Of a stretch of 59,476 nt of DNA, positions 19,620 through 34,800 are shown in pieces. This stretch comes from Ornithinibacillus halotolerans (GTDB lineage: Bacteria > Bacillota > Bacilli > Bacillales > Amphibacillaceae): positions 1,635 through 61,110 of the forward strand of contig NZ_BMEY01000022.1 of NCBI RefSeq assembly GCF_014637405.1. The letters are read 5' to 3'. Under the pieces are notes generated by a model. It was given only the letters and a program-made list of their open reading frames with translations. It was not told the DNA's origin and ran no database searches. The stretch's first letter is position 1. Every line of letters begins with the position of its first letter. Both the position numbers and the translations under genes were made by a program.

Positions 19620-20018
19620 TTACCATACATATGCAAGTACTTCGCCGCCAACTGCTTGTGAGCGAGCTTCTTTATCAGAAAGAACGCCTTTAGAAGTTGA
19701 AACGATTGCGATACCTAGACCATTTAGTACACGTGGTACTTCGTCAGCTTTCGCATAAACACGTAATCCTGGCTTACTAATACGTTTAATACCTGTAATT
19801 ACTCGTTCCTCATTAGCACCGTACTTAAGGAAAATACGCAGAACACCTTGTTTGTTGTCTTCAACAACTTCATAATCACGTACAAAGCCTTCACGTTTTA
19901 GAATATCAGCAATTTCAGTTTTAATTTTAGAAGCAGGAAGTTCTAACTTTTCATGTTTTACCATGTTCGCATTACGAATACGAGTTAGCATATCTGCGAT
20001 TGGATCTGTCATAACCAT
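19620..20018 (-). CDS. rpsH: 30S ribosomal protein S8
   Basis: At 132 residues it is identical in length to B. subtilis S8. It begins [31 protein letters not shown] and ends [23 protein letters not shown]. The first ATG is kept because AGGAGGT is 9 bases away. S8 binds 16S helix 21 and is a key assembly protein. Confidence 0.98.
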   Translation of the reverse strand: MVMTDPIADMLTRIRNANMVKHEKLELPASKIKTEIADILKREGFVRDYEVVEDNKQGVLRIFLKYGANEERVITGIKRISKPGLRVYAKADEVPRVLNGLGIAIVSTSKGVLSDKEARSQAVGGEVLAYVW

Positions 20019-20048
20019 TACTAAATTACCTCCTTCCCTATTCGGGGT

Positions 20049-20805
<757 letters not shown>

Positions 20806-20828
20806 GTTGCCCTCCTTTCACAGCAATA

Positions 20829-21140
20829 CTATTTATCTAATGCTTCACCGGACTTTTTAGCAATACGAACTTTTTTACCGTCGCGTACTTCATATCCAAC
20901 ACGAGTTGGTTGGCCGGATTTTGGATCTACTGGCATCACGTTAGAAACATGAATTGGAGCTTCTTGGTTAAGAATTCCACCTTGTGGATTTTCTTGTGAA
21001 GGTTTTGCGTGTTTCTTAATCATGTTTACACCTTCGACTAAGACGCGATCCTTTTTAGGGTATGCTTCTAAAATTGTGCCTGTTTTACCACGGTCTTTAC
21101 CGGAAATAACAATAACTTTATCACCTTTTTTTACATGCAT
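20829..21140 (-). CDS. rplX: 50S ribosomal protein L24
   Basis: 103 residues with an N-terminal KOW motif ([23 protein letters not shown]) and [24 protein letters not shown]. It is one of the two assembly-initiator proteins of the large subunit. It lies 23 bases upstream of rplE and 34 after rplN. Confidence 0.98.
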   Translation of the reverse strand: MHVKKGDKVIVISGKDRGKTGTILEAYPKKDRVLVEGVNMIKKHAKPSQENPQGGILNQEAPIHVSNVMPVDPKSGQPTRVGYEVRDGKKVRIAKKSGEALDK

Positions 21141-21174
21141 GCTTGCCGCACCTCCTTACAAGGTAATTCACTTC

Positions 21175-21546
<372 letters not shown>

Positions 21547-21585
21547 CTATAGACCTCCCTTCGGATACCTTCCGAGCGAACTTTA

Positions 21586-21867
<282 letters not shown>

Positions 21868-21871
21868 TCAA

Positions 21872-22514
<643 letters not shown>

Positions 22515-23156
22515 TTATTTGTTAGTTTTTGTTGGAAGGACTTCACCACGATAGATCCACACTTTAACACCAAGTTTACCGTATGTTGTATCAGCTTCTG
22601 CTGTTGCATAATCGATATCAGCACGTAAAGTGTGTAGTGGAACAGTTCCTTCACTATAATGTTCAGCACGAGCAATGTCTGCACCGCCTAAGCGACCAGA
22701 TACTTGCGTTTTAATTCCTTTTGCACCAGCACGCATAGCACGTTGGATAGCTTGCTTTTGTGCACGACGGAATGAAATACGATTTTCTAATTGACGAGCA
22801 ATGTTTTCTGCAACTAGCTTAGCATTTACATCAACTTTTTTAATTTCAACGATGTTAATGTGAACGCGTTTGCCAGTTAAACTGTTTAATGAGTTACGTA
22901 GAGCTTCTACTTCAGATCCGCCTTTACCAATAACCATACCAGGTTTACCAGTATGAATCGTTACGTTAACGCGATTTGCGGCACGTTCGATTTCAACATG
23001 GGAAACAGCTGCAGTTTTAAGACGGTTTTCAAGATATTCTCTGATTTTAATATCTTCATGTAGTAAGTCTGCATAGTCTTTGCCTGCATACCATTTAGAC
23101 TCCCAGTCTTTAATGATACCAACGCGAAGACCTGTTGGATTCACTTTTTGACCCAC
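22515..23156 (-). CDS. rpsC: 30S ribosomal protein S3
   Basis: 213 residues; 218 in B. subtilis, shortened at the C-terminus. It begins [24 protein letters not shown] and has the KH domain [18 protein letters not shown] and the C-terminal domain [26 protein letters not shown]3 lines the mRNA entry tunnel with S4 and S5. Confidence 0.98.
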   Translation of the reverse strand: MGQKVNPTGLRVGIIKDWESKWYAGKDYADLLHEDIKIREYLENRLKTAAVSHVEIERAANRVNVTIHTGKPGMVIGKGGSEVEALRNSLNSLTGKRVHINIVEIKKVDVNAKLVAENIARQLENRISFRRAQKQAIQRAMRAGAKGIKTQVSGRLGGADIARAEHYSEGTVPLHTLRADIDYATAEADTTYGKLGVKVWIYRGEVLPTKTNK

Positions 23157-23159
23157 TAA

Positions 23160-23501
23160 CTACCCCTCCTTCTTTTCTGTTACAACCACTGTAATGTGGC
23201 TTGTGCGCTTATTGATTTTGCTTGCACGTCCTTGAGCACGTGGACGGAAACGTTTTAAAGTTACACCTTCATTAACGAATGCTTCAGAAATCACAAGATT
23301 ATCTGGATTCATTTCGTAGTTGTGTTCTGCATTTGCGATTGCAGATTTAAGCACTTTTTCAACAACTGGTGAAGCACCACGTTGTGTATGGCGTAGAATC
23401 GCAATTGCTTCGCCAACTTCTTTTCCTCGAATTAAATCAACAACTAATCGTACTTTACGAGGAGCAATACGAACTGATTTTGCTACGGCTTTAGCTTGCA
23501 T
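23160..23501 (-). CDS. rplV: 50S ribosomal protein L22
   Basis: 113 residues from the ATG at 23501 ([27 protein letters not shown]), behind GAGAGGAGG; an ATG at 23522 would overlap rpsS and gives a foreign N-terminus. The beta-hairpin [25 protein letters not shown] extends into the exit tunnel and shows no macrolide-resistance-type deletion. Confidence 0.97.
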   Translation of the reverse strand: MQAKAVAKSVRIAPRKVRLVVDLIRGKEVGEAIAILRHTQRGASPVVEKVLKSAIANAEHNYEMNPDNLVISEAFVNEGVTLKRFRPRAQGRASKINKRTSHITVVVTEKKEG

Positions 23502-23521
23502 ACCTAGAGCGCCTCCTCTCA

Positions 23522-23800
23522 TTAGCGTTTTGTTTTCTTATCGTCACTAGCGTGTCCTTTGTACGTACGTGTTGGAGCAAATTCACCTAATTTATGTCCA
23601 ACCATGTCTTCTGTAATATAAACAGGAACATGTTTACGTCCATCATAAACAGCAATAGTGTGGCCGATGAATGTTGGGAATATAGTGGAACGACGAGACC
23701 AAGTTTTAATAACCTGTTTCTTGTCAGACTCATTTAATAGTTCGATCTTTTTCATTAGATGGTCATCTACGAAAGGTCCCTTTTTTAAGCTACGACCCAT
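23522..23800 (-). CDS. rpsS: 30S ribosomal protein S19
   Basis: 92 residues, standard length. It begins [20 protein letters not shown] and has [53 protein letters not shown]19 lies in the 30S head next to S13. Confidence 0.98.
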   Translation of the reverse strand: MGRSLKKGPFVDDHLMKKIELLNESDKKQVIKTWSRRSTIFPTFIGHTIAVYDGRKHVPVYITEDMVGHKLGEFAPTRTYKGHASDDKKTKR

Positions 23801-23857
23801 GGATAAACCTCCTTTCGAAGTTCAGAGATGGGAGTTATCACCCATCCACAGTTACGA

Positions 23858-24688
23858 TTATTTTTTACGTTTACGTACAATATACTTATCAGTTGGTTTA
23901 TTACGTTTACGTGTTTTGTAGCCAAGTGTAGGTTTGCCCCAAGGTGACATTGGTGATTTACGTCCGATTGGTGCGCGTCCTTCACCACCACCGTGTGGGT
24001 GATCGTTAGGGTTCATAACAGATCCACGAACAGTTGGGCGTTTACCTAACCAACGAGAACGACCTGCTTTACCAACACGAATAAGTTCATGTTCTAAATT
24101 ACCAACTTGACCAACAGTCGCACGGCAAGTAGATAAAATTAAGCGAACTTCACCTGAAGCTAAACGTACTAGCGTATATTTACCTTCACGTCCTAGGATT
24201 TGTGCTTCTGCACCAGCAGAACGAGCTAATTGCCCACCATTTCCTGGTTTAAGCTCGATATTATGAATCACAGTACCTACTGGAATGTTTTCAAGTGGAA
24301 GTGCATTACCCACTTTAATATCAGCATTTACACCAGACTCAATTTCTTGACCAACTTTTAGTCCTTTTGGTGCAAGAATATAACGCTTTTCACCATCAGC
24401 GTAGTTAATTAATGCAATGTTAGCGGTACGGTTTGGATCGTACTCAACTGTAGCAACGCGTCCTGGTATACCATCTTTATCGCGTTTAAAGTCGATGATA
24501 CGGTATTGACGCTTATGACCGCCGCCTTGATGACGAACCGTAAGTTTCCCTTGGTTATTACGACCACCACGTTTAGCAAGTGGAGCTAAAAGGGATTTTT
24601 CCGGTTTATCTGTAGTAATTTCTGCGAAATCAAGTACAGACATATTACGTCTACCATTAGAGGTAGGTTTGAATTTTTTAATCGCCAT
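23858..24688 (-). CDS. rplB: 50S ribosomal protein L2
   Basis: 276 residues, as in Bacillus. Marks are [18 protein letters not shown], an OB-fold and SH3-like domain, and the C-terminal [41 protein letters not shown] with the histidine near the peptidyl transferase centre. It lies 26 bases after rplW. Confidence 0.99.
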   Translation of the reverse strand: MAIKKFKPTSNGRRNMSVLDFAEITTDKPEKSLLAPLAKRGGRNNQGKLTVRHQGGGHKRQYRIIDFKRDKDGIPGRVATVEYDPNRTANIALINYADGEKRYILAPKGLKVGQEIESGVNADIKVGNALPLENIPVGTVIHNIELKPGNGGQLARSAGAEAQILGREGKYTLVRLASGEVRLILSTCRATVGQVGNLEHELIRVGKAGRSRWLGKRPTVRGSVMNPNDHPHGGGEGRAPIGRKSPMSPWGKPTLGYKTRKRNKPTDKYIVRKRKK

Positions 24689-24714
24689 CTTTTTTTCCCT
24701 CCTTCTCTATAATC

Positions 24715-25002
24715 TTAACCTTCAAAGAAATCTAGGTCTTTACTATCTTCGGAAAGCTGAACAACTGCTTTCTTACGATTAGGGCGGAAGCCGCCGTAAC
24801 GACCCATTCGTTTGAATTTACCTTTAAGGTTCATTGTATTTACTTTTTCAACTTTAACACCAAAGATTTCTTCAACAGCATCTTTGATTTGTGTTTTATT
24901 TGCTTTTGTACTAACTTCGAACGTATACTTTTTCTCCGCCATTAAGTCAGCAGAGTGTTCAGTGATTACAGGGCGCTTAATGATATCACGTGCATCAGTC
25001 AT
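24715..25002 (-). CDS. rplW: 50S ribosomal protein L23
   Basis: 95 residues. It has [25 protein letters not shown] and [23 protein letters not shown]23 is the docking site at the exit tunnel for trigger factor and SRP. The start overlaps the rplD stop by one base, so translation is coupled. Confidence 0.98.
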   Translation of the reverse strand: MTDARDIIKRPVITEHSADLMAEKKYTFEVSTKANKTQIKDAVEEIFGVKVEKVNTMNLKGKFKRMGRYGGFRPNRKKAVVQLSEDSKDLDFFEG

Positions 25003-25625
25003 TATGCAAGCACCTCCCCTGCTTTTTCAGCTGCATCTTTTGTTAAGATCAACTTGTCATGCGTTAACAGATCAAGAACGTTAACTTCAGTAACAGTTAG
25101 AACTTTAACTCCTTGTAGGTTGTTCGCTGAACGAACTACGTTTTCTTCGTTTTCAGCAGTAACGATAAGTGCTTTTCTGTCTACATTTAGAGCACCAAGC
25201 ATTTTTACTACTTCTTTTGTCTTAGGAGCATCAAATGATAGACTTTCTAACACTACAACATTTTCTTCTTTCACTTTAGAAGATAATGCAGATTTAAGTG
25301 CTAAACGACGTACTTTTTTAGGTAGTTTGTAGCTATAGCTACGAGGTGTAGGTCCGAATACTACTCCACCACCAACCCATTGAGGTGAGCGGATAGATCC
25401 TTGACGAGCACGACCAGTACCTTTTTGACGCCACGGTTTGCGTCCTCCGCCGCGAACTTCAGAACGATTTTTAACGTCGTGAGTTCCTTGACGTAATGAT
25501 GCACGTTGCATAACAACTGCTTCGTGTAATACATGTGTATTTGGTTCAATACCGAATACAGATTCGTTTAATTCGATTTCACCAGCTTGTGAACCGTCTT
25601 GTTTAAATAGTGCTACTTTAGGCAT
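25002..25625 (-). CDS. rplD: 50S ribosomal protein L4
   Basis: 207 residues, standard. The tunnel loop reads [46 protein letters not shown] and shows the macrolide-sensitive form. L4 is the autogenous regulator of the S10 operon in E. coli; whether it acts on the leader at 26622-26751 is unknown. Confidence 0.98.
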   Translation of the reverse strand: MPKVALFKQDGSQAGEIELNESVFGIEPNTHVLHEAVVMQRASLRQGTHDVKNRSEVRGGGRKPWRQKGTGRARQGSIRSPQWVGGGVVFGPTPRSYSYKLPKKVRRLALKSALSSKVKEENVVVLESLSFDAPKTKEVVKMLGALNVDRKALIVTAENEENVVRSANNLQGVKVLTVTEVNVLDLLTHDKLILTKDAAEKAGEVLA

Positions 25626-25651
25626 GACATATCCTCCCTTCGTATATATGA

Positions 25652-26281
25652 TTAGTTAGCCTTTACTGCACTCGTAATTTTTACGAATGATTTTTTTGAA
25701 CCTGGTACATTACCTTTAATTAATAGTAAGTTGCGTTCAACATCGACGCTTACTACTTCAAGGTTTTGAATAGTTACTTGTTCAGCACCCATATGACCTG
25801 GTAAGTTTTTTCCTGGGAATACACGCATTGGATCAACAGCACCCATAGAACCAGGTGATCTGTGGTAATGAGAACCGTGAGACATAGGTCCTCGAGCTTG
25901 ACCGTGACGTTTAATTACACCTTGGAATCCTTTACCTTTAGAAGTCCCAGTTACGTCAACTTTTTCTCCAGCTTGGAAAATTTCAACGCTAAGTTCTTGA
26001 CCAACTTCATACTCATCAAGATTAACGTTACGGATTTCACGAACGTAGCGCTTAGGGGCTGTGTTTGCTTTTGCAGCATGACCTTTTTCCGCTTTGTTAG
26101 TACGTGATTCCTTTAATTCTTGGAAACCGATTTGAATTGCTTCATATCCGTCGTTTTCAAGTGTTCTCTTTTGTAAAACTACGTTAGGTTCAGCTTGAAC
26201 AACTGTTACCGGGATTAATTCACCGTTTTCGTTAAATAGCTGTGTCATGCCGATTTTTCGACCTAAGATTCCTTTCGTCAT
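25652..26281 (-). CDS. rplC: 50S ribosomal protein L3
   Basis: 209 residues, as in B. subtilis. It begins [33 protein letters not shown] and has [54 protein letters not shown]. It initiates 50S assembly near the 23S 3' end. Confidence 0.98.
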   Translation of the reverse strand: MTKGILGRKIGMTQLFNENGELIPVTVVQAEPNVVLQKRTLENDGYEAIQIGFQELKESRTNKAEKGHAAKANTAPKRYVREIRNVNLDEYEVGQELSVEIFQAGEKVDVTGTSKGKGFQGVIKRHGQARGPMSHGSHYHRSPGSMGAVDPMRVFPGKNLPGHMGAEQVTIQNLEVVSVDVERNLLLIKGNVPGSKKSFVKITSAVKAN

Positions 26282-26312
26282 CCGTTACACCTCCTATTAT
26301 ATAACCATTGTT

Positions 26313-26751
<439 letters not shown>

Positions 26752-26780
26752 ATTATATAGAATAATAGTGGTCAGTGCAA
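26752..26780 (-). promoter_or_regulatory. Sigma-A promoter 2 of the S10 operon
   Basis: TTGCAC (26775-26780), a 17-base spacer and TATAAT (26752-26757) on the minus strand lie directly before the structured leader. Confidence 0.75.
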
Positions 26781-26820
26781 CCCTTTTTTAAAGTAAATAC
26801 TATTTATTGCACATTTATGT

Positions 26821-26849
26821 ATTATACTTATTTAAACCACTAATTGCAA
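26821..26849 (-). promoter_or_regulatory. Sigma-A promoter 1 of the S10 operon
   Basis: TTGCAA (26844-26849), 17 bases, TATAAT (26821-26826) on the minus strand. It lies 69 bases upstream of promoter 2 and downstream of the tufA terminator, so the operon has tandem promoters. Confidence 0.7.
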
Positions 26850-26900
26850 GGTTTCTAGAAAGGTTTTAGTTGGGAATGTTTGGTGTGATTATTTATAAAC

Positions 26901-26937
26901 AAAAAACAGATAGCGATTAAACGCTACCTGTTTTTTT
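26901..26937. terminator. Terminator of tufA
   Basis: ACAGGTAGCG-TTTAAT-CGCTATCTGT with one GU pair, followed on the minus strand by a T-run; the complementary run is also present, so the element is symmetrical. It separates the str operon from the S10 operon. Confidence 0.9.
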
Positions 26938-26950
26938 ATCTTAGTATCTA

Positions 26951-28141
26951 TTATTTAGTGATAGTAGAAACAACGCCTGATCCTACTGTACGTCCACCTT
27001 CACGAATAGAGAAACGAGTTCCTTCTTCGATAGCGATTGGAGAGATTAGTTCAACATCCATTTCGATGTTGTCTCCAGGCATAACCATTTCTACTCCTTC
27101 TGGTAGATTAATTACACCAGTAACGTCAGTTGTACGGAAGTAGAACTGAGGGCGGTAGTTAGAGAAGAATGGAGTATGACGTCCACCTTCTTCTTTAGAT
27201 AGTACATAAACTTCAGCTTTGAAGTTAGTGTGTGGAGTGATTGTACCTGGTTTAGCTAATACTTGACCACGGCTAATATCTTCACGAGCCACACCACGTA
27301 GTAACGCACCAATGTTATCTCCAGCTTCAGCATAATCTAGAAGCTTACGGAACATTTCAACACCAGTTACAGTAGTTTTACCGTTTTCTTCTTGTAGACC
27401 GATAATTTCAACTTCATCACCGACTTTAACTTGACCACGCTCAACACGACCAGTAGCAACTGTTCCACGACCAGTGATTGAGAATACGTCCTCAACTGGC
27501 ATCATGAATGGTTTGTCAGTATCACGTTCTGGAGCAGGGATGTATTCATCAACTGCAGCCATTAATTCAACGATTCTTTCTTCGTAATCAGCATCTCCTT
27601 CAAGAGCTTTAAGAGCAGAACCTTTGATTACTGGTACGTCGTCACCAGGGAAGTCATATTCACTTAGTAGGTCACGAACTTCCATTTCTACTAGTTCAAG
27701 TAATTCTTCGTCATCAACCATATCTACTTTGTTTAGGAATACTACGAATGCAGGTACCCCAACGTTACGAGATAGAAGGATGTGTTCACGTGTTTGTGGC
27801 ATTGGACCATCAGCAGCAGATACTACAAGGATAGCACCGTCCATTTGCGCAGCACCTGTGATCATGTTTTTAACATAGTCAGCGTGTCCTGGGCAGTCAA
27901 CGTGAGCATAGTGGCGAGTTTCAGTTTCGTATTCAACGTGTGAAGTTGAGATTGTGATTCCACGTTCTCTTTCTTCTGGTGCGTTGTCGATTTGGTCGTA
28001 ACCTCTTGCATCTCCATTACCATTTCTTTTTGCCATTACAGTAGTAATCGCAGCAGTTAGAGTAGTTTTACCATGGTCAACGTGTCCAAGTGTACCAACG
28101 TTTACGTGTTGTTTGGAGCGGTCGAATTTTTCTTTAGCCAT
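26951..28141 (-). CDS. tufA: Elongation factor Tu
   Basis: 396 residues, as in B. subtilis. The GTPase motifs are GHVDHGKTT (G1), DCPGHADY (G3), NKVD (G4) and SALKALEG (G5), and switch I is RGITIST. Domains 2 and 3 carry the aminoacyl-tRNA surface. It delivers aminoacyl-tRNA to the ribosome. It follows fusA after a 122-bp spacer with nested inverted repeats and ends at a terminator. It is the only tuf gene in the window. Confidence 0.99.
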   Translation of the reverse strand: MAKEKFDRSKQHVNVGTLGHVDHGKTTLTAAITTVMAKRNGNGDARGYDQIDNAPEERERGITISTSHVEYETETRHYAHVDCPGHADYVKNMITGAAQMDGAILVVSAADGPMPQTREHILLSRNVGVPAFVVFLNKVDMVDDEELLELVEMEVRDLLSEYDFPGDDVPVIKGSALKALEGDADYEERIVELMAAVDEYIPAPERDTDKPFMMPVEDVFSITGRGTVATGRVERGQVKVGDEVEIIGLQEENGKTTVTGVEMFRKLLDYAEAGDNIGALLRGVAREDISRGQVLAKPGTITPHTNFKAEVYVLSKEEGGRHTPFFSNYRPQFYFRTTDVTGVINLPEGVEMVMPGDNIEMDVELISPIAIEEGTRFSIREGGRTVGSGVVSTITK

Positions 28142-28176
28142 TTATATTTCCTCCTTTAGATAAATAAAATAATTTT

Positions 28177-28243
28177 AAGTATATTTTGGAGCTAAGAAAT
28201 AACAACTTGTGTCACTTCTTAGCTTACAATAAAAGTTATACTT
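28177..28243 (-). promoter_or_regulatory. Nested inverted repeats between fusA and tufA
   Basis: An inner 9-bp pair (AGCTAAGAA at 28190-28198 with TTCTTAGCT at 28216-28224) lies inside an outer 7-bp pair (AAGTATA at 28177-28183 with TATACTT at 28237-28243). No T-run follows the inner stem. It may be a tufA leader structure, processing site or partial terminator; function unknown. Confidence 0.45.
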
Positions 28244-28263
28244 GAAGATAGTGAAAAAAGCAA

Positions 28264-30342
28264 TTATTCTCCTGCGTTTTTCTTAATAATTTCCTCAGAA
28301 ATACTCTTAGGAACTTCTTCGTAGTGGTCAAATGTCATAGTATATTGACCGCGACCTTGTGTGTTTGAACGTAATGCAGTTGCATATCCAAACATTTCTG
28401 CAAGTGGAACAAAAGCTTTAACTACTTGAAGTGGTCCACGAGCTTCCATACCTTCCATGCGTCCACGACGAGAAGTAATGTCGCCGATGATATCACCCAT
28501 GTATTCCTCAGGCATTACAACTTCTACTTTCATCATTGGTTCAAGTAGAACTGGATTACATTTGTTTTTAGCAGCTTTAAGTGCCATTGATGCAGCAATC
28601 TTGAACGCCATTTCGTTTGAGTCAACATCATGGTAGCTACCATCGAATAATGCAGCTTTTACGTCTATTAGCGGATAACCAGCTAATACACCGTTTTCCA
28701 TTGCTTCTTTAACACCTTGTTCAACTGCAGGGATGTATTCACGAGGAACGACACCACCAACAATTTTGTTTTCAAACTCAAAGCCAGCGCCTTCTTCGTT
28801 TGGTTCGAATTTAATCCAAACATGACCGTATTGTCCACGTCCACCAGACTGACGTACGAATTTACCTTCGACTTCAGCAGCTTGACGGAACGTTTCACGG
28901 TATGCAACTTGAGGTGCACCAACGTTAGCTTCAACTTTGAATTCACGTTTTAGACGGTCAACAATAATATCTAGGTGAAGTTCACCCATACCAGAGATGA
29001 TTGTTTGACCTGTTTCTGGGTTTGTTTCAGTACGGAATGTTGGATCTTCCTCCGCTAGCTTACCTAATGCAATACCCATCTTATCTTGGTCAGCTTTTGT
29101 TTTTGGTTCAATAGCTACCGAGATAACTGGTTCTGGGAATTCCATAGATTCAAGAATAACAAGATTCTTTTCATCACATAGTGTGTCACCAGTACCTGTA
29201 TCTTTTAAACCAACCGCTGCAGCAATTTCTCCAGAATACACTGTTGAAATTTCTTCACGAGAGTTCGCGTGCATTTGTAGGATACGCCCTACACGCTCAC
29301 GTTTGCCCTTAACAGAGTTACGAACGTATGAACCTGAATCCAATGTTCCAGAGTAAACACGGAAGAATGTTAGTTTACCAACAAACGGATCAGTCATAAC
29401 TTTAAATGCTAGTGCAGCAAATGGGGCATCATCAGATGATTCTCTAGTTACTTTTTCATCACTATCCGGTAGAGTACCTTCAATAGCAGGCACATCAGTT
29501 GGAGCTGGTAGGTAATCTAGCACTCCATCAAGCACTAATTGTACACCTTTGTTTTTGAAAGCAGATCCACAGAATACAGGATAGAATTCTACAGAAAGTG
29601 TTGCCTTACGAATAGCTTTCTTAAGTTCTTCGTTGGAGATTTCTTCTCCTTCTAGATACTTCATCATAAGCTCTTCGTCTAGTTCAGATACAGCTTCAAT
29701 AAGGCTTGCACGTAATTCCTCAGCTTGTTCTTTTAACTCAGCAGGAATTTCTGTAGCTTCATCAACTGTTCCTAGGTCATCTTTATAGAAGTGTGCTTCC
29801 ATATTTATAAGGTCAATAATACCGTTGAACTGGTCTTCTGCACCAATCGGCATTTGAACCGGGTGTGCATTAGCTCCTAAACGGTCTTTTAAAGTACCTA
29901 CAGAATATAGGAAGTCTGCACCAGTTTTATCCATTTTATTAATGAATACGATACGTGGCACACCATAAGTTGTTGCTTGACGCCACACTGTTTCAGTTTG
30001 AGGTTCAACACCTGATTGTGCATCAAGTACTGTAACAGCACCATCAAGTACACGTAGAGAACGTTCAACTTCTACAGTGAAGTCTACGTGTCCTGGAGTA
30101 TCGATAATGTTGATTCGGTGACCTTTCCATTGAGCAGTTGTCGCAGCGGAAGTAATTGTAATTCCACGCTCTTGCTCTTGTTCCATCCAGTCCATTTGGG
30201 AAGCACCTTCGTGTGTTTCACCGATTTTGTGAATGCGTCCTGTATAGAAAAGAATACGCTCAGTAGTAGTGGTTTTACCTGCATCGATGTGTGCCATAAT
30301 ACCAATATTGCGCGTCTTTTCCAAGGAGAACTCTCTTGCCAT
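28264..30342 (-). CDS. fusA: Elongation factor G
   Basis: 692 residues, identical in length to B. subtilis EF-G. The GTPase domain has [37 protein letters not shown] and NKMDKTGAD. Domains III to V include [19 protein letters not shown] and the terminal [25 protein letters not shown]. It drives translocation and, with RRF, ribosome recycling. It follows rpsG by 42 bases in the str operon. No paralogue-like divergence is seen. Confidence 0.99.
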   Translation of the reverse strand: MAREFSLEKTRNIGIMAHIDAGKTTTTERILFYTGRIHKIGETHEGASQMDWMEQEQERGITITSAATTAQWKGHRINIIDTPGHVDFTVEVERSLRVLDGAVTVLDAQSGVEPQTETVWRQATTYGVPRIVFINKMDKTGADFLYSVGTLKDRLGANAHPVQMPIGAEDQFNGIIDLINMEAHFYKDDLGTVDEATEIPAELKEQAEELRASLIEAVSELDEELMMKYLEGEEISNEELKKAIRKATLSVEFYPVFCGSAFKNKGVQLVLDGVLDYLPAPTDVPAIEGTLPDSDEKVTRESSDDAPFAALAFKVMTDPFVGKLTFFRVYSGTLDSGSYVRNSVKGKRERVGRILQMHANSREEISTVYSGEIAAAVGLKDTGTGDTLCDEKNLVILESMEFPEPVISVAIEPKTKADQDKMGIALGKLAEEDPTFRTETNPETGQTIISGMGELHLDIIVDRLKREFKVEANVGAPQVAYRETFRQAAEVEGKFVRQSGGRGQYGHVWIKFEPNEEGAGFEFENKIVGGVVPREYIPAVEQGVKEAMENGVLAGYPLIDVKAALFDGSYHDVDSNEMAFKIAASMALKAAKNKCNPVLLEPMMKVEVVMPEEYMGDIIGDITSRRGRMEGMEARGPLQVVKAFVPLAEMFGYATALRSNTQGRGQYTMTFDHYEEVPKSISEEIIKKNAGE

Positions 30343-30384
30343 GTATTCTTCTCCTTCCTGTTAAAACCTTTATTTTTATTTAGT

Positions 30385-30855
30385 TTACCAACGGTAGTGA
30401 GCAAATGCTTTGTTTGCTTCTGCCATTTTGTGCATATCTTCGCGTTTTTTAACTGCTGCACCTGTATTATTTGAAGCATCTAGAATTTCATTCGCTAAAC
30501 GTTCTTCCATAGTTTTTTCTCCGCGTAAACGTGAATAGTTAACTAGGTAACGTAATCCTAACGCTTGACGACGTTCTGGACGAACTTCAACTGGCACTTG
30601 GTAGTTTGATCCACCAACACGACGTGCACGAACTTCAAGTACAGGCATAACATTTTTCATTGCTTGCTCAAATACTTCCATCGGGTTTTGTCCACTACGT
30701 TGTTGAACTAATTCGAAAGCATTATATAAAATCTTTTGTGCAACACCGCGTTTTCCATCAACCATGATTTGGTTGATTAAACGTGTTACTAATTTTGAAT
30801 TGTAAAGTGGATCTGGTAAGACATCGCGTTTAGGTACTGGTCCTTTACGTGGCAT
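30385..30855 (-). CDS. rpsG: 30S ribosomal protein S7
   Basis: 156 residues, standard. It begins [44 protein letters not shown], has [28 protein letters not shown] and ends [15 protein letters not shown]7 nucleates assembly of the 30S head. It lies between rpsL and fusA. Confidence 0.98.
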   Translation of the reverse strand: MPRKGPVPKRDVLPDPLYNSKLVTRLINQIMVDGKRGVAQKILYNAFELVQQRSGQNPMEVFEQAMKNVMPVLEVRARRVGGSNYQVPVEVRPERRQALGLRYLVNYSRLRGEKTMEERLANEILDASNNTGAAVKKREDMHKMAEANKAFAHYRW

Positions 30856-30896
30856 ATGTCCCCCTCCTTTCCTATATCTATGTTGTTACGAATATA

Positions 30897-31316
30897 TTAC
30901 TTTTTCTCTTTAGGGCGTTTTGCACCGTATTTAGAACGAGCTTGCATACGTCCTTCAACTCCAGCAGTATCTAGCGCACCGCGAACGATGTGATAACGTA
31001 CCCCTGGTAAGTCTTTAACACGTCCACCACGGATTAGTACTACACTGTGTTCCTGTAGGTTGTGTCCAATACCAGGAATGTATGCAGTTACCTCCATGTT
31101 GTTTGATAAACGAACACGCGCATATTTACGTAAAGCTGAGTTCGGTTTTTTAGGAGTTAGTGTACCAACACGAGTACATACACCACGTTTTTGTGGAGAG
31201 TTTTCGTTAGTTAGAGACTTCTTGAAACTGTTATACCCTCTGTTAAGTGCAGGAGAGTCAGATTTCTTAGGTTTGCTTGAACGACCTTTACGGATAAGTT
31301 GGTTAATTGTAGGCAT
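30897..31316 (-). CDS. rpsL: 30S ribosomal protein S12
   Basis: 139 residues. It has [76 protein letters not shown]. The lysines and proline that change in streptomycin-resistant mutants ([16 protein letters not shown]) look wild type. S12 monitors codon-anticodon pairing. Confidence 0.98.
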   Translation of the reverse strand: MPTINQLIRKGRSSKPKKSDSPALNRGYNSFKKSLTNENSPQKRGVCTRVGTLTPKKPNSALRKYARVRLSNNMEVTAYIPGIGHNLQEHSVVLIRGGRVKDLPGVRYHIVRGALDTAGVEGRMQARSKYGAKRPKEKK

Positions 31317-31448
31317 TTATATGTCCTCCCTTCTCTGAAAATATAAAGAATAAGAGCTAGTAATCACCGGATTGTAATCCCACACATCCAGGTGGTTCAT
31401 CTTGAGGCAAAAAAAACTTAGTTTCTCAATTTTTATCTTGCTGAAACT

Positions 31449-31700
31449 TTACTTTTTGATTGCTACAGTTGATGCGCTGACACTAATACCGCATGCAGCA
31501 CCTAGCTTTTTCTTGGAATCAACACGCTCGACTGGAATGCCTAGCGTTTCAGCTAATTCTTCCACTTTTTGTGTTAGTGACCGATCAGCATCTTCGGCAA
31601 CAAACACTTTATTCACTTGGCCATGTTTCATGGCTTTCATTGTTTGCTTCACACCAATAATGGTTTGATTTTTTACTTTACTCACTTTTTCATAAGACAT
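31449..31700 (-). CDS. rplGB: L7Ae-family ribosomal protein L7Ae-like (YbxF, RplGB)
   Basis: 83 residues from the ATG at 31700 ([24 protein letters not shown]), directly behind GGAGGATATTCC; a longer frame to 31739 lacks a binding site. The fold is L7Ae/L30e, with [39 protein letters not shown]. subtilis YbxF (82 aa) binds K-turn RNA in vitro. It lies between rpoC and rpsL, its usual place. Confidence 0.95.
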   Translation of the reverse strand: MSYEKVSKVKNQTIIGVKQTMKAMKHGQVNKVFVAEDADRSLTQKVEELAETLGIPVERVDSKKKLGAACGISVSASTVAIKK

Positions 31701-31841
31701 GGAATATCCTCCAAAGTAAGAAGTATAAATCAGAAGCACCTTGAATATATTATCATTCTAATTTTTTAATGTCAACTAGATTTCTAATATTTTTTTAGTG
31801 CTTCTGATAATTTTATAGACAATTTACAATCACTTCATAAA

Positions 31842-34800
31842 TTACTGTACCGGTTGTTCTACCTCATCTGTTGTTTCTTCTTCTTCGATTGCTGGTAGTT
31901 GGATTTTACGGTAACGTTGCATACCGGTTCCAGCTGGTACAAGTTTACCTATAATCACATTTTCCTTAAGACCTAATAACTCGTCACGCTTACCTTTAAT
32001 TGCTGCATCAGTAAGTACTCTTGTTGTTTCTTGGAAGGATGCGGCTGATAAGAATGAATCTGTTTCTAGGGAAGCTTTAGTTATTCCTAGTAGAACTGGT
32101 CTTCCAACAGCTGGTTGGTTGCCCTCTGCTAGTACTTTACGGTTTGCTTCTTTAAACTGATGTAATTCAAGTAATGAACCCGGTAATACATCTGTATCCC
32201 CTGCGTCAATCACACGTACTTTTCGTAGCATTTGACGTACCATTACTTCAACGTGTTTATCGCCAATTTCAACACCTTGCATTCGGTAAACACGCTGCAC
32301 TTCACGTAACAAGTAATCCTGAACTCCCGATACACCTTGAACTCGAATTAGTTCTTTCGGATCCACAGAACCTTCTGTTAACTCCTGTCCCGCAAACACT
32401 TCATCACCAACAGATACTTTAAGTCTTGCATTATACGGCACAGCATATGAACGTTGTTCTACTTCGCCTTGGATTACTATTTCTTGTTTATCCTTAACCT
32501 CGTGAATATCAAGTACTGTTCCATAGATTTCACTAATTATCGCTTGACCTTTCGGATTACGCGCTTCAAATAGCTCTTGGATACGAGGTAGACCTTGGGT
32601 AATATCGTCTCCAGCAACCCCACCAGTGTGGAATGTACGCATTGTTAACTGTGTACCTGGTTCACCAATTGATTGGGCAGCAATGATTCCAACTGCTTCT
32701 CCAACTTCAACTTCAGAACCTGTTGCAAGGTTTCGTCCATAACACTTCTTACATACCCCGTGTTTAGTATTACATGTAAACACTGTACGAATAGTAACCT
32801 CTTCAATACCCGCTTCAACGATTTGCTTAGCTTGGTCCTCTGTAATGATTGAATCAAATTCAACAATCACTTCGTTTGTCTCAGGATGAACAACTTCTTC
32901 AAACGCAGTACGTCCAACTAATCGATCATATAATGGTTCAATTAGTTCATTACCATCCGTAAGAGCTGCAACTGGTAAACCACGGTCTGTTCCGCAATCT
33001 GTTTCACGTACTATTACATCCTGTGCAACATCAACAAGACGACGTGTTAAGTAACCAGAGTCTGCAGTCTTAAGTGCAGTATCAGCTAGACCTTTACGAG
33101 CACCGTGGGTAGAGATAAAGTACTCTAATACTGTTAATCCCTCACGGAAACTTGACTTAATCGGTAATTCAATAATACGTCCAGCCGGGTTAGCCATCAG
33201 ACCACGCATACCCGCTAACTGTGTAAAGTTAGATGCGTTACCACGGGCCCCTGAATCACTCATCATGAAGATTGGGTTACGGTTATCTAAAGACTCCATC
33301 AAGCGTTCTTGAATTGTATCTTTAGCTTGTGTCCAAATTGCAATTACTCGATCGTAGCGTTCTTCATCAGTAACTAGACCACGACGGAATTGTTTCATTA
33401 CATTGTCAACTTTTTTCTGTGCTTCTTCTAGAATAATTTCTTTTTCAGGTAATACTACGATATCAGATATACCAACTGTCATACCCGCAGTAGTCGACAT
33501 GCTGAAACCTAGATCTTTCATTCTATCAAGCATCTTCGAGGTTTCTGTTATTTTATATCGTTTAAAGACTTCAGCAATAATATCGCCCAAGAAGCCTTTT
33601 TTAAATGGTTTAATAAGTTCACGTGTTTTCAATTCTTCTTTAACATCTGTACCTTTTTCAACAAAATACATTTCCGGTGTTCGTTCCTCTAGATTTAATC
33701 TAGTTGGTTCATTAATATACGGGAACGATTCAGGAAGAATTTCATTAAAAATAAGCTTTCCAACTGTTGTTAGAAGTAATTGATTGTTTTGTTCTTCCGT
33801 AAATGTCTTGTTCTTAAGACTAGAAGCTTGAACTGCAACACGTGTGTGTAAGTGAACATAACCATTTTGATAAGCGATTCTCGCTTCATCCACACCAGTA
33901 AAGACAGAACCTTCACCGACAGCTTCTTTACGTTCTAGCGTTAGGTAATAGTTACCTAATACCATATCCTGTGATGGTGTTACAACCGGTTTACCATCTT
34001 TCGGGTTTAGAATGTTTTGTGCCGCTAACATCAAAAGACGTGCTTCTGCTTGAGCTTCAGCAGATAGTGGTACGTGAACCGCCATTTGGTCACCATCAAA
34101 GTCAGCGTTATATGCCGTACATACTAATGGATGCAGACGAATCGCACGACCTTCTACAAGCGTTGGTTCGAAAGCCTGAATACCAAGTCTATGAAGTGTT
34201 GGTGCACGGTTTAATAATACAGGATGCTCTTTAATAACTTCTTCTAAAACACCCCAAACATCAGGATGTACGCGCTCAATTTTACGTTTTGCTGATTTAA
34301 TATTATGAGCTATTCCTCGTTCTACAAGTTCTTTCATAATAAACGGTTTGAACAATTCGAGAGCCATTTCTTTTGGTAATCCGCATTGGTACATTTTTAA
34401 ATTTGGACCAACAACAATTACGGAACGGCCAGAATAGTCAACACGTTTACCTAGTAAGTTTTGACGGAAACGCCCTTGCTTACCTTTTAGCATATGAGAA
34501 AGTGACTTCAACGGACGATTACCAGGACCAGTTACTGGACGACCACGACGACCATTGTCAATTAATGCGTCAACAGCTTCTTGTAGCATACGCTTTTCAT
34601 TTTGCACAATAATACTTGGTGCACCAAGGTCTAACAAACGTTTTAAACGATTATTACGATTAATTACACGACGATATAGGTCGTTTAAATCAGATGTCGC
34701 AAAACGGCCGCCATCAAGCTGAACCATTGGTCTGATTTCTGGTGGTATAACAGGTAGAACATCTAAAATCATCCAAGAAGTTTCATTTCCGGAATTGCGA

